From Desulfosporosinus cupriresistens (GTDB lineage: Bacteria; Bacillota; Desulfitobacteriia; Desulfitobacteriales; Desulfitobacteriaceae): 64,000 nucleotides of DNA. The stretch lies in contig NZ_MASS01000003.1 of assembly GCF_001707885.1 (NCBI RefSeq), forward strand, positions 75,834 to 139,833, read 5' to 3'. Below the pieces are notes generated by a model, which was given only the letters and a program-made list of their open reading frames with translations, made no database searches and was not told the DNA's origin. Each line of letters begins with the position of its first letter. Within the stretch, counting starts at the first letter, position 1. Shown here in pieces: positions 17,808-25,938 of the stretch. The translations under genes were made by a program, and so were the position numbers.

Positions 17808-18698
17808 CTACATCTTAGGTGAGGCAGGGGGCTTCATATGAGGGGCTGACCAAGTGGTGGATGGACGGACAGTTGATGCCTTTTTAATCTCTTGCTCAAC
17901 TGAGCTCCCTTTAAGATTAGGTCTATTATCCCAAAGAACCGTATGGAAAGTGAAATATTTCCCCACATAGTGACTCATCTTACTGATAGGAATATAAATT
18001 AACATAATTCCAACTAATATCACATGAACCGTTAATAGGGTACTAGCTTCAAATGGCGTGAAACTAATAAGTTTAGCGGTCACTTCTCTGGCAAAATGAA
18101 AGGATAAATCACTGGACCATACCAGAATCCCAGTGACAAGGGCCGCAAAAATAAGCAAAAGATTAAAATACTCTTGAGGTGTGGTGTATTTTTTCAGGGT
18201 ATTATCGAACAACCGACGAAGGATCAACAACCCAGCACCCAAGGTACCCAAAAGAAGTCCTAAATATCCTGTAATAGTGGACAAATGAAAAACCAACAGA
18301 CCCCAAATACTAAGACTGTTAGCTGATACGGCAATCCCGTTGAGTTCAGTAATGGCTCCTACCACCAATAACATTGTCCAGGCCATTATAAGGTATATCC
18401 CTAAGTGCAAAGCGTAAGAAATCCACCAAAAAGGACGTTGATTTTCAAATAGCTTCTTAATAAATAGAATTTCTTTTAACATTTCTTTAATCTCTCTCAC
18501 GTGGGAAACTTTATGAGGTTTACTCCACCATGAAACTTCCTCGTAGAAAGACCCCCCATGTTCAAACCCCATTTCTTTGGGCAAAGGATAGAGTTCCATT
18601 CGTCCGTGCATAGGCATTTTGGCGAATCGACAGGCCTTATAAACAGATATTCCTACAAAAAGGAGTATGGAAAGATAAGCAATAGCACTTAGATACAA
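17808..18698 (-). CDS. dsrM: DsrM, NarI-like membrane cytochrome b subunit
   Basis: This 296-aa integral membrane protein has five predicted helices, around residues 1-24, 88-112, 126-158, 172-196 and 212-240. Histidines in helices 2, 3 and 5 (SYALHLG, VFHLS, TVHVIL) are suited to ligate b-type haem as in NarI-like quinol oxidases. It oxidises menaquinol and hands electrons to DsrK. I chose the TTG at 18698, 9 nt after AAGGAGG; the upstream TTG at 18707 touches the Shine-Dalgarno. The C-terminal tail is Pro/Lys-rich. It is the first gene of the dsrMK unit. Confidence 0.9.
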   Translation of the reverse strand: MYLSAIAYLSILLFVGISVYKACRFAKMPMHGRMELYPLPKEMGFEHGGSFYEEVSWWSKPHKVSHVREIKEMLKEILFIKKLFENQRPFWWISYALHLGIYLIMAWTMLLVVGAITELNGIAVSANSLSIWGLLVFHLSTITGYLGLLLGTLGAGLLILRRLFDNTLKKYTTPQEYFNLLLIFAALVTGILVWSSDLSFHFAREVTAKLISFTPFEASTLLTVHVILVGIMLIYIPISKMSHYVGKYFTFHTVLWDNRPNLKGSSVEQEIKKASTVRPSTTWSAPHMKPPASPKM

Positions 18699-18941
18699 AA
18701 TTGTCAACCTCCTTCATTGTTATTATAGTCATTATATAGTCTAAGTTAGTTTATTAGGCTTGTAAAATTTCCCTTTCCTATCAAGCCATCGCATAATTTG
18801 ATAGTGAATTTTGTGAATTCAAGCAATTGTCAATTTATTATAACATTGAAAAAACGGAATTTATAAAGAATTCTATGTCCTCAAAACTTTCGCACAAATG
18901 CCAACAGCCGGATGGTCAGGCCACAAAATTTAAAAGAGAGA

Positions 18942-18970
18942 GTCTTCTACGCATGTAACTGGTAAAAGAC
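18942..18970 (-). terminator. Terminator of the RNA methyltransferase gene
   Basis: GTCTTCTAC / GTAAAAGAC arms (9 bp with one wobble, 11-nt loop) lie 8 nt past the stop, followed on the minus strand by TCTCTTTTAAATTTT. Moderate strength. Confidence 0.55.
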
Positions 18971-18977
18971 CTTTCTT

Positions 18978-20132
18978 TTATTGCCCGTTTTGATATGGTA
19001 ACCGTGGTGGACGCGGACCAAAGAACTGAAAATAATGGCATTCAAGCCTTCCGGTATAGAGCTTTCGGCTTTTGTCCCAGCGTCGCCCGATTAATCGTTC
19101 AGGGAATTGATGAGTCGTAAGCATATGCAAGGACCAATTTTCCAAACGATTAAACGTTTCACCGAGTTCAAGATAAACCCCTTCGACCTCTTTAACATCT
19201 CCAAGTCGCTCTCCATAGGGTGGATTGGCGATCATATGCCCATATTTAAACCGAGAACGCACTTCTGCGACCGGTAGTCGCTGAAAGTGTAGCACATCTT
19301 CTACCCCTGCCTGAAGGGCGTGTGTGCGAGCTAAGGTCAAAGCATTGGGATCAATATCTGAGCCATAGATGTGCAATGACACTTTGCGATCCCAAAGATC
19401 GAGTGCCTCCTGCCAGGCTTCTTGCCAAAGTGCTTTAGGCATATTGGGCCATTTTTCTGCTGCAAAACTGCGTTTGAGACCAGGCGCTCGATTTTGGGCA
19501 ATAAAAGCAGCTTCAATAGGAATAGTTCCTGTTCCGCAAAATGGATCGATTAACGCACGTTCTTTATTCCAGAAGCTCAGCTGTACCATGGCTGCAGCCA
19601 AAGTTTCTTTAAGAGGTGCTTGTCCCGCAAGTTGCCGATATCCGCGCTTGTGCAAACCCAATCCAGATGTGTCAATGGTTAACGTTACAGTATCATTGAG
19701 AAGCGCAACTTCGATCTGATAACGAGGGCCCGTTTCTTCAAACCAACTCCGACCATAACGTGCTTTGAGGCGTTCCACAATCGCTTTTTTAACAATGGCC
19801 TGACAATCCGAAACACTAAAGAGCTGAGATTTTATGGACTTTCCTTGGACTGGAAAGTTTGCATCTTCCGGAAGCCAGTCCTCCCATGGTAAGTCTTTTG
19901 TTTGCTGAAAAAGTTCTTCGAATGTCCGAGCTTTGAATGAGCCCATTTTAAGCAAAACACGATCAGAACTACGCAGCCAGAGATTTGTTCGACAAATTCC
20001 CAGCTCATCAGTAGTGAACAAGACTCTCCCATTTTCTACAGTTAACTCATCATACCCCAGTTTTTTTAGTTCACGAGCGACAATGGATTCCAAACCAAAA
20101 GCGGCTGTGGCAATCAGCTCAATTTTTGCCAT
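18978..20132 (-). CDS. THUMP-domain rRNA/RNA guanine-N2 methyltransferase (RlmL/YpsC type)
   Basis: This 384-aa class-I methyltransferase has a THUMP RNA-binding domain in the first ~155 residues. The catalytic domain shows the SAM loop DPFCGTGTIPIEAA (about residue 198) and the amino-methyltransferase motif ANPPYGERL (about 306), typical of N2-guanine enzymes. Family members modify 23S rRNA G2445 or related sites. It starts MAKIELIATAAFGLE after GAGAGGTTG. It appears to be a single-gene unit with its own hairpin. Confidence 0.9.
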   Translation of the reverse strand: MAKIELIATAAFGLESIVARELKKLGYDELTVENGRVLFTTDELGICRTNLWLRSSDRVLLKMGSFKARTFEELFQQTKDLPWEDWLPEDANFPVQGKSIKSQLFSVSDCQAIVKKAIVERLKARYGRSWFEETGPRYQIEVALLNDTVTLTIDTSGLGLHKRGYRQLAGQAPLKETLAAAMVQLSFWNKERALIDPFCGTGTIPIEAAFIAQNRAPGLKRSFAAEKWPNMPKALWQEAWQEALDLWDRKVSLHIYGSDIDPNALTLARTHALQAGVEDVLHFQRLPVAEVRSRFKYGHMIANPPYGERLGDVKEVEGVYLELGETFNRLENWSLHMLTTHQFPERLIGRRWDKSRKLYTGRLECHYFQFFGPRPPRLPYQNGQ

Positions 20133-20317
20133 TTGGATTCAACCTCTCTAATATTAGACGGTATAAACGCACCAACATTGACCGCATAATATGCATATAA
20201 TCTTTATCCTGTACTATCATAAGTGCTGTAAGACTAAATGGCAAGTTTGAATTACACGGTTTAATTGTGCTCACAGGCTAAGGCATTTTGATTACAGAGC
20301 ATAGCCCGTCTCCTCTT

Positions 20318-20671
20318 TTATTTGTCGACGCTTTTGATCCCTTCTTTGATTTTTGCCGATATCTGCTCCATAAACTCTTGGAACTTTGTATTTGCATTAT
20401 TAGTTAACAGAACTTGAGGATCTTTAATACAGAGATTTTCCATATCTTCCATTGCCTTCTGTTCTTCTTTACTCAATTCAATTCCAGCCATTTGCTTGCC
20501 ATGATGCTCCTGCTTCATTTTCTGCAGATTTTCAATTAACTTACGAGCTTCCGAGTTATGAAGCAGGTCATACTCTGCCTTCTTATAATCTTGATAAATG
20601 GTTGTGTGAGCGATCGATTTACCGAGCTCAGTGCTCTTTTGCATAATCTCCTCAAGTTGGCCCATATCCAT
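20318..20671 (-). CDS. YlbF/YmcA family regulator
   Basis: This 117-aa all-helical protein matches the YlbF/YmcA (RicF/RicA) family: an N-terminal acidic helix, then YQDYKKAEYDLLHNSEARKLIENLQKM (about residues 24-50) and a C-terminal helix (NTKFQEFMEQISAKIKEGI). In Bacillus such proteins, with YaaT, affect RNA processing, sporulation and competence. No cysteine cluster is visible, so metal binding as in the Ric complex is not supported here. The start follows GGGAGG. A second ATG two codons in is possible. Confidence 0.8.
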   Translation of the reverse strand: MDMGQLEEIMQKSTELGKSIAHTTIYQDYKKAEYDLLHNSEARKLIENLQKMKQEHHGKQMAGIELSKEEQKAMEDMENLCIKDPQVLLTNNANTKFQEFMEQISAKIKEGIKSVDK

Positions 20672-20771
20672 AATTCCTCCCTAAATAAATTCAAAGATTC
20701 CTACTACCTATTCTTTGCCAACAATCTACCTTTTAACCAAAGATACGATTTTGCAAAGTACATTAAGTAAT

Positions 20772-21086
20772 TTACATGTTATTCTCAGAAATTCCTTCTA
20801 CTTTAACAGTTAGACTGACAGTCATAACTTCAAGTATTTCTCTTGGGTCACTGATTTGTGAAGACGACGGGTCTCCGTTCGTTTCATCTTGCATCTCCAA
20901 TAGTGCTCCATCCTCATTCTTATAAAGTTTACGTTTATTTTCTGCCACTTCCCAAGTATTTTCGAAAATGTATTCTGTTGCTTGCTCTCGTAATGATTCC
21001 TTCAATAATTCAATCAGATGGTTTTTCATTGATTCATCATAATCCACTAGTGCCACGTTGACATATGCCCCTATCGTTTTTGCCAT
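20772..21086 (-). CDS. Hypothetical protein (104 aa)
   Basis: Not recognised. The product has a beta-like N-terminus (IGAYVNVALVDYD), a charged helix, a polar insertion rich in Asp/Ser (about residues 62-80) and a C-terminal strand (VMTVSLTVKVEG). Good start: AAAGGGG before the ATG. The upstream sequence holds one copy of the dispersed repeat (21141-21241), placed as at 51621-51679. It lies 100 nt from the YlbF-like gene and could be co-transcribed with it. Confidence 0.6.
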   Translation of the reverse strand: MAKTIGAYVNVALVDYDESMKNHLIELLKESLREQATEYIFENTWEVAENKRKLYKNEDGALLEMQDETNGDPSSSQISDPREILEVMTVSLTVKVEGISENNM

Positions 21087-21140
21087 TTTAATAACCCCTT
21101 TAGTTTTCTTTAATCTGCTCCGTTATTTTCTTTTCATTAT

Positions 21141-21241
21141 ATAAAGAAAACTTGGCTGGCGCCAAGCCTTAGCGAAGACGGCTGCCTAGTTGCCCTTATG
21201 CTTAGACGAATACACTGTCTTCGCACGGATTAGCCCTTCTT
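21141..21241 (+). repeat. Dispersed intergenic repeat, long copy
   Basis: This copy shares with the minus strand of 51621-51679 a 23-nt left end (from ATAAAGAAAACTTGG to GGCGCC) and a right end containing CACTGTCTTCGCACG and ATTAGCC. It can fold: CTTGGC/GCCAAG at one end, and GCGAAGAC / GTCTTCGC about 40 nt apart. Read toward the downstream gene (minus strand) it ends in a GC stem followed by TTTTCTTTAT. The interior contains about 40 nt missing from the other copy. No coding potential. Confidence 0.65.
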
Positions 21242-21284
21242 GCAGTATATAACGCAAGTTTATACTTTCTGATAGTACCAAAAA

Positions 21285-21305
21285 GACGGCCCATTCCGGG
21301 CCGTC
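21285..21305 (-). terminator. Terminator of the HNH-like gene
   Basis: A perfect 8-bp GC stem GACGGCCC / GGGCCGTC with a 5-nt loop is followed on the minus strand by TTTTTGG. It lies 81 nt past the stop of the gene at 21386. Confidence 0.8.
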
Positions 21306-21385
21306 TCGAGGAAGAAAACAACTAAAAAAGTCATAAGCTTTGATAAACGAGCACGAACACGCAGCAGGAAAGGATCTTACAGCTC

Positions 21386-21760
21386 TTATGCTTGTTTAAG
21401 TAAGCCCAGTTCTCTTTTTGTACGTTCTGCCAGCTGTTTAAGCATTCTCTCTCTATCGCTTGTATATAAAGGTCCATAAAACACTATGCCGTACTTTTCT
21501 AACATGTTTGCTTCTATTGCTGTTCTAGTTCGCCCAACCTCAGGGACATACTGAGACTTCCTTTTAGATTTTTGAAATTTAACGTGATGAGCGATATCAA
21601 TAAACACCGCTAGATTTGCTGTTCTGTCGTCATCATTAACCTCGTTAAGGTGGTGCACAATCTCTGTTTCTTTTAACCGTCTTTTCAAATACCTCTCAAT
21701 TATTAACCTAGCAATCTCCATTGTCTCATTTTTAGAATTGGTAGAAATATTGTTGCTCAT
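21386..21760 (-). CDS. HNH-endonuclease-like protein (124 aa)
   Basis: A segment EIVHHLNEVNDDDRTANLAVF (about residues 38-58) resembles the paired-His and Asn-Leu part of HNH_3-type homing endonucleases, followed by IAHHVKFQ in the position of the final His. The rest is basic and ends in a charged helix. It may be a small nuclease or a domesticated relic; no intron or phage context is visible. Good ribosome binding site (AAAGGAG). Whether it cuts DNA cannot be told: spacing in the motif is looser than usual. Confidence 0.6.
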   Translation of the reverse strand: MSNNISTNSKNETMEIARLIIERYLKRRLKETEIVHHLNEVNDDDRTANLAVFIDIAHHVKFQKSKRKSQYVPEVGRTRTAIEANMLEKYGIVFYGPLYTSDRERMLKQLAERTKRELGLLKQA

Positions 21761-22066
21761 TGTTTAACTCCTTTCAAAGTGTCTCAAATAAAAACAAGCA
21801 ACAGCCATTGGGAATTCTGCTCGTCATCCCGCTAGTCATATTGCTCTTGTTTTGAAGATGAATTCGATTTATTAATCTTTTCATTATACCATATTAAATT
21901 AAGAATATCAATTGCATTTTTTATTTATGACTCGTAGAGCCGCGGGCATCCGAATGGGCAATTGGGGTCACTGTTAGACTGAAGCAAGGGCGCATTAGAT
22001 CAACCAATTCGGGAAACTCTAAGGGAAACAGAAACACCCACTTATTTGTGAAAGGAGATAGAATAG

Positions 22067-22195
22067 ATGAGCAATAAAAGAACTGACAAATCAAGAACCC
22101 ATGCCGCCAATGTAGATGACAACCGCGCCAATTCAGATAATGACAAGAAAAAGGTTCCTACAAGCGCTACTAATAATTCCAAGGACCGGGTTTAA
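22067..22195 (+). CDS. Small hydrophilic protein (42 aa) with stop inside its terminator
   Basis: This frame begins MSNKRTDKSRTHAANVDDNR and ends SKDRV. It is almost entirely Asn, Asp, Lys, Ser and Thr with no aromatic residues, as in disordered or small spore-coat/core proteins. A strong AAAGGAGAT lies upstream, and the stop codon falls within the strong terminator at 22182-22210. The combination of ribosome binding site, frame and terminator makes it a convincing mini-gene. Family not recognised; a spore-related role is a guess from composition. Confidence 0.65.
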   Translation: MSNKRTDKSRTHAANVDDNRANSDNDKKKVPTSATNNSKDRV

Positions 22196-22210
22196 AACCC
22201 GGTCCTTTTT
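22182..22210 (+). terminator. Terminator of the 42-aa gene
   Basis: AGGACCGGGT / ACCCGGTCCT form a long GC-rich stem followed by TTTTT. The CDS stop codon lies in the loop. Confidence 0.85.
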
Positions 22211-22257
22211 CGAATTTGTTCCCATTCCACGAACCTACTAAACAAATAACATAAATT

Positions 22258-23487
22258 TTACTCTTTATTTTCGGTGTACATCTCAATAATTTTCAGAATA
22301 ACCTCCACTGCTTTTTCCATGGCAAACGTAGGAATGAATTCATATTTGCCGTGAAAGTTGTGTCCTCCAGTAAAAATATTAGGGGTAGGTAAGCCCATGT
22401 AGGAAAGCCTTGCCCCATCAGTTCCTCCTCGAATTGGACGAATGTCTGGAACGACGCCCACCGCTTTCATCGCTTTTGAAGCAGTATCCACAATATGTCT
22501 TACCGGTTCAATTTTCTCTTTCATATTAAAATATTGATCCTTTAACTCAATAGTCACCGTATCTTTTCCGTATTTATTATTGATTTCAGCGGCAATCTGC
22601 AGCATTTTTTCTTTTCTTTTTACAAATGAGACCAAGTCGAAATCCCGTATGATATAACGAAGTTCAGCCTCTTCGACTTCACCTTGAATATTGGTTATAT
22701 GATAAAATCCTTCATACCCCTCCGTCTCTGCCGGTGTTTCAGCCTTTGGTAACTGGTCGATAAATTCCTGAGCTAGCAAGATAGCATTAATCATTTTGCC
22801 TTTTGCAGAACCAGGGTGGATATTTCTTCCTTGAAATCTCATTTTTGCTCCTGCGGCATTAAAATTTTCATATTCCAGTTCTCCAATCGGCCCACCATCG
22901 ATTGTATACGCATAATCTGCTCCAAATCTTTCTACATTAAAATGGTCTGCGCCTCTCCCTACCTCTTCATTTGGTGTAAACGCGATGCAGATCTTACCAT
23001 GCGGAATCTCGCTATGTTTTTTTAGGTAATCGATTGCTGTCAGAATTTCAGCAACCCCGGCTTTATCATCTGCTCCTAATAATGTCGTTCCATCTGTTGT
23101 GATCAGAGTTTTTCCCAGATAATTTTTGAGTTCCGGAAAATCCCTCGGCGATAATATGATATTTTTTTCATGATTTAGAATAATGTCTAGGCCGTCATAA
23201 TCTTCAATGATTTGGGGCCTAACTCCTTTACCGCTCATATCGGGGCTGGTGTCTAGATGGGCAATAAAACCAAGTGCCGGCATTGTCTTATCTATATTGG
23301 CTGGCAAATAGGCCATTACATAGCCCTTTTCATCCAAATAAATATTTTCCAAATCCATTGTTTTTAATTCTTCAACAAGAACTTGGGCGAACTCTATCTG
23401 TCCAGGCGTTATAGGGACAGTTTCCTCTTCATTTGACTGAGTATCAAACTTAACGTACTTCAAAAATCTTTCCGTAACGTCCATCAT
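22258..23487 (-). CDS. pepT: Peptidase T (tripeptide aminopeptidase)
   Basis: This 409-aa M20B zinc peptidase removes N-terminal residues from tripeptides. Visible metal-site elements in order: [14 protein letters not shown] (about residue 73, His-x-Asp), [14 protein letters not shown] (about 138), [14 protein letters not shown] (about 170, catalytic Glu pair), [10 protein letters not shown] (about 192) and the C-terminal [12 protein letters not shown] (about 378). Length is typical (about 410). GTGGAGG precedes the ATG. It is convergent with the 42-aa gene. Confidence 0.95.
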   Translation of the reverse strand: MMDVTERFLKYVKFDTQSNEEETVPITPGQIEFAQVLVEELKTMDLENIYLDEKGYVMAYLPANIDKTMPALGFIAHLDTSPDMSGKGVRPQIIEDYDGLDIILNHEKNIILSPRDFPELKNYLGKTLITTDGTTLLGADDKAGVAEILTAIDYLKKHSEIPHGKICIAFTPNEEVGRGADHFNVERFGADYAYTIDGGPIGELEYENFNAAGAKMRFQGRNIHPGSAKGKMINAILLAQEFIDQLPKAETPAETEGYEGFYHITNIQGEVEEAELRYIIRDFDLVSFVKRKEKMLQIAAEINNKYGKDTVTIELKDQYFNMKEKIEPVRHIVDTASKAMKAVGVVPDIRPIRGGTDGARLSYMGLPTPNIFTGGHNFHGKYEFIPTFAMEKAVEVILKIIEMYTENKE

Positions 23488-23615
23488 TTATACAATCCTC
23501 CACATCTATCAGCACTACTTTAACCATTTAATTTCACATAAGGAAGCTTAGTTCAATATTCATCTAACTAAATATACCCAGTATAAATTAAGTTGCTTAT
23601 TTAACTAAATTTAGA

Positions 23616-23637
23616 CCTCAAGCCCATAGGCTTGAGG
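23616..23637. terminator. Hairpin between pepT and the 44-aa gene
   Basis: A perfect 9-bp CCTCAAGCC / GGCTTGAGG stem with a 4-nt loop, flanked by A- and T-rich runs. It lies 20 nt past the stop of the minus-strand 44-aa gene, so it probably ends that transcript; the better T-tract is on the plus strand. Confidence 0.55.
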
Positions 23638-23656
23638 CTTTTCTAGTCTTGGAGTC

Positions 23657-23791
23657 TTAACCCTCATTTTCTGACGTCACATTGTCCCCTTTAGCTTTTT
23701 TCTGAGCTTGTTTGAATTCCGCACTTCTAGAATCATACTTGGCACTGGCAAGCCCTTTAGTATGCTTTTGGGTCTCTCCTGTTTTTTTCAT
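23657..23791 (-). CDS. Small basic hydrophilic protein (44 aa)
   Basis: The product starts MKKTGETQKHTKGLASAKYD and ends SENEG, rich in Lys, Gln, Ser and Gly. The ATG at 23791 has GGAGG 5 nt upstream; the frame is open further 5' but without a start signal. The length, composition and AKYDSR segment recall small spore or gluconate-like coat proteins, but I do not recognise a family. Sole gene of its unit, with a hairpin after it. Confidence 0.6.
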   Translation of the reverse strand: MKKTGETQKHTKGLASAKYDSRSAEFKQAQKKAKGDNVTSENEG

Positions 23792-24080
23792 ACTTACCTC
23801 CATGTCAACTCTACTTTTAGTAACACAATAGTTAGTATGTTGCAGTCGTACGGATATCATGTAACTTTGAAAAAACTTGACTTGCCCCAAACTTTATTAA
23901 CAACTGACAGCTTATACCGACTAAGAAGACTCGTTCAGAAAGGTTTAAGGTTAGAGTATTGTTGATAGGAACATACGTTCTTGTAACTGTGTTACCCTAT
24001 TTCTGTCACCTTTTCTAAGCTATTTAAATATCATGGGAAGAGAAATAATGCCTTTGATATTGACAGATAGAGGTGAGTGT

Positions 24081-25394
24081 ATGAATTATAAGTTGTCGCG
24101 ATCCAATTACAGGAATCTAGTTGTCGGAGCAGACACAAAGATCCCTCTCCACAACGGTCAATTAACAACAGCCATCAATTTCGATAACGCGGCTTCGACC
24201 CCTCCCTTAGTTTCGGTGATGGAGGAAATTGCAAAATTCTCCACTATGTACTCTTCCATTCATCGTGGCACAGGTTATAAATCACAGTATTCTTCGCAAC
24301 TCTTTGAAGAAGCTAGGTCTGTGGTCCTGAAATTTGTTAATGCCGATCCTTTTCAAGATACAGTAATCTTTGTCAAAAATACAACGGAAGCCATCAACAA
24401 ATTATCTTATCGTCTCTGGGAAGGAAAAAAGAAAAGTGTTATCTTATCTACTTGGATGGAGCACCATTCCAACGACCTCCCGTGGAGAAACAAGTTTCAA
24501 GTCGATTATGTTCAGACGGACCTCTCGGGGAAGTTAAGCCTCGAAGATCTGGAGAGCAAATTAATTAAACATAAGGGCAATGTCAAACTCGTTACCGTTA
24601 CCGGAGCCTCCAATGTTACAGGTTATGTCAACCCCATACATAAAATAGCTGAACTTGCCCACCGTTATCGAGCGAAAATACTAGTTGATGGCGCTCAACT
24701 GGTTCCTCACAATCCCGTGAACATGAACCCCAAAAATCCGCTTCACCATATTGATTATCTCGCTTTCTCTGCTCATAAAATGTACGCCCCCTTTGGCACT
24801 GGGGTACTCATCGGGCCAAAAGAAACGTTTAAACACGGCATCTCTGAATTCGTAGGCGGAGGTACCGCAGAAACCGTAACCCATGATTGGGTAGTATGGG
24901 AGAAACCACCCCACAAAGAAGAAGCGGGCTCTCCCAACGTCATGGGCGTTGTTGCACTTGTAGCGGCAATTAAAACCTTAACGGCTCTAGGAATGCATAA
25001 CATTGATCACTATGAAAATCAACTTACCAACTATGCCAACTCCAAGCTTCAATCAATCCCGGGCATTACGCTTTACTCCCAAACCGCGATAGGTGAACCT
25101 CGAATTGGGGTTATCCCTTTCAATCTTAAAGGGATTGCCCATGAACGAGTTGCAACTATTTTATCTAATCAAGCGGGCATTGCGGTTCGCACCGGATGTT
25201 TTTGTACCCAACCCTATATACAAAAGCTTTTATCTATTTCCCCGAAACAAATGGAGTTCTACAGAAAAAGTGCGGACGCTCCCCGTCCAGGAATCGTTCG
25301 GGTAAGCTTTGGATTATACAATGATTTTGCCGAGATTGATCTCTTAACCCAATGGCTTGAAAGAATTATTAAGCATCCAACAACTTACATCTGA
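24081..25394 (+). CDS. Class V aminotransferase, cysteine-desulfurase-like
   Basis: This 437-aa PLP enzyme resembles SufS/Csd. It shows NFDNAASTPP (about residue 33), the His of MEHHSNDLPW, the PLP lysine in LAFSAHKMYAPFGTG (about 230) and a catalytic-cysteine loop RTGCFCTQPY (about 373) that includes the position used for persulfide formation. Desulfurases release sulfur from cysteine as a protein persulfide. The start at 24081 follows GAGGTG; the frame is open to 24033 without a better site. A DsrE-like sulfur-carrier gene follows 67 nt downstream, which supports a sulfur-transfer role. A different amino-acid substrate is possible. Confidence 0.85.
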   Translation: MNYKLSRSNYRNLVVGADTKIPLHNGQLTTAINFDNAASTPPLVSVMEEIAKFSTMYSSIHRGTGYKSQYSSQLFEEARSVVLKFVNADPFQDTVIFVKNTTEAINKLSYRLWEGKKKSVILSTWMEHHSNDLPWRNKFQVDYVQTDLSGKLSLEDLESKLIKHKGNVKLVTVTGASNVTGYVNPIHKIAELAHRYRAKILVDGAQLVPHNPVNMNPKNPLHHIDYLAFSAHKMYAPFGTGVLIGPKETFKHGISEFVGGGTAETVTHDWVVWEKPPHKEEAGSPNVMGVVALVAAIKTLTALGMHNIDHYENQLTNYANSKLQSIPGITLYSQTAIGEPRIGVIPFNLKGIAHERVATILSNQAGIAVRTGCFCTQPYIQKLLSISPKQMEFYRKSADAPRPGIVRVSFGLYNDFAEIDLLTQWLERIIKHPTTYI

Positions 25395-25461
25395 TAAATG
25401 TTATATATTTTCTATTTCTACTTATAATAGATTTGAATAAGCACCATAAAGGGGGTAAAAA

Positions 25462-25938
25462 TTGAGCAAGAAAATGAACCTTCTCATGTTCAGCGGCGAA
25501 TATGATAAGGCGTTAGCCGCACTTTTACTCGCGAACACTGCCAAAGAACTAGATGTTGATGTGACCATGTTCTTCGCATTTTGGGGACTTTTTCTCATTC
25601 GCGACCCTGAAAAAGCGACGTCCGAAGACAAAAGCATATACGAAAGTATGTTCGGTATGGTTACTCCTAAAGGACCTGAGGAGTTGCCGCTTTCACGGAT
25701 GAACATGGCCGGTCTAGGAAAACAAATGCTTCTGGAAATGATGGAAGAAGACAAAACTCCTTCCCTAACGGACTTTCTCAATGGAGCGAGGAAAAAAGGC
25801 GTTAAATTTTACGCCTGTAAATTATCCGTGGATGTCATGGGCTTTAAAGAAGACGAACTGCTTCCAGAAGTTGAAATCATTACGGCAAAAGAGTACTTAG
25901 TCGATGCCCTGGCCTCAGACATGCAACTTTTCATTTAG
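25462..25938 (+). CDS. DsrE/DsrF-like sulfur-carrier family protein
   Basis: This 158-aa protein of the DsrE/F/peroxiredoxin-like fold starts KKMNLLMFSGEYDKALAALL after a GGGGG ribosome binding site and TTG start. FFAFWGLFLIRDP (about residues 33-45) is the hallmark of this subgroup, and FYACKLSVDVMGF (about 114-126) holds the conserved cysteine that can carry a persulfide. Its position after a cysteine-desulfurase-like gene suggests it accepts sulfur from it. Its stop abuts, base to base, the stop of the convergent RNase H gene. Confidence 0.85.
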   Translation: MSKKMNLLMFSGEYDKALAALLLANTAKELDVDVTMFFAFWGLFLIRDPEKATSEDKSIYESMFGMVTPKGPEELPLSRMNMAGLGKQMLLEMMEEDKTPSLTDFLNGARKKGVKFYACKLSVDVMGFKEDELLPEVEIITAKEYLVDALASDMQLFI

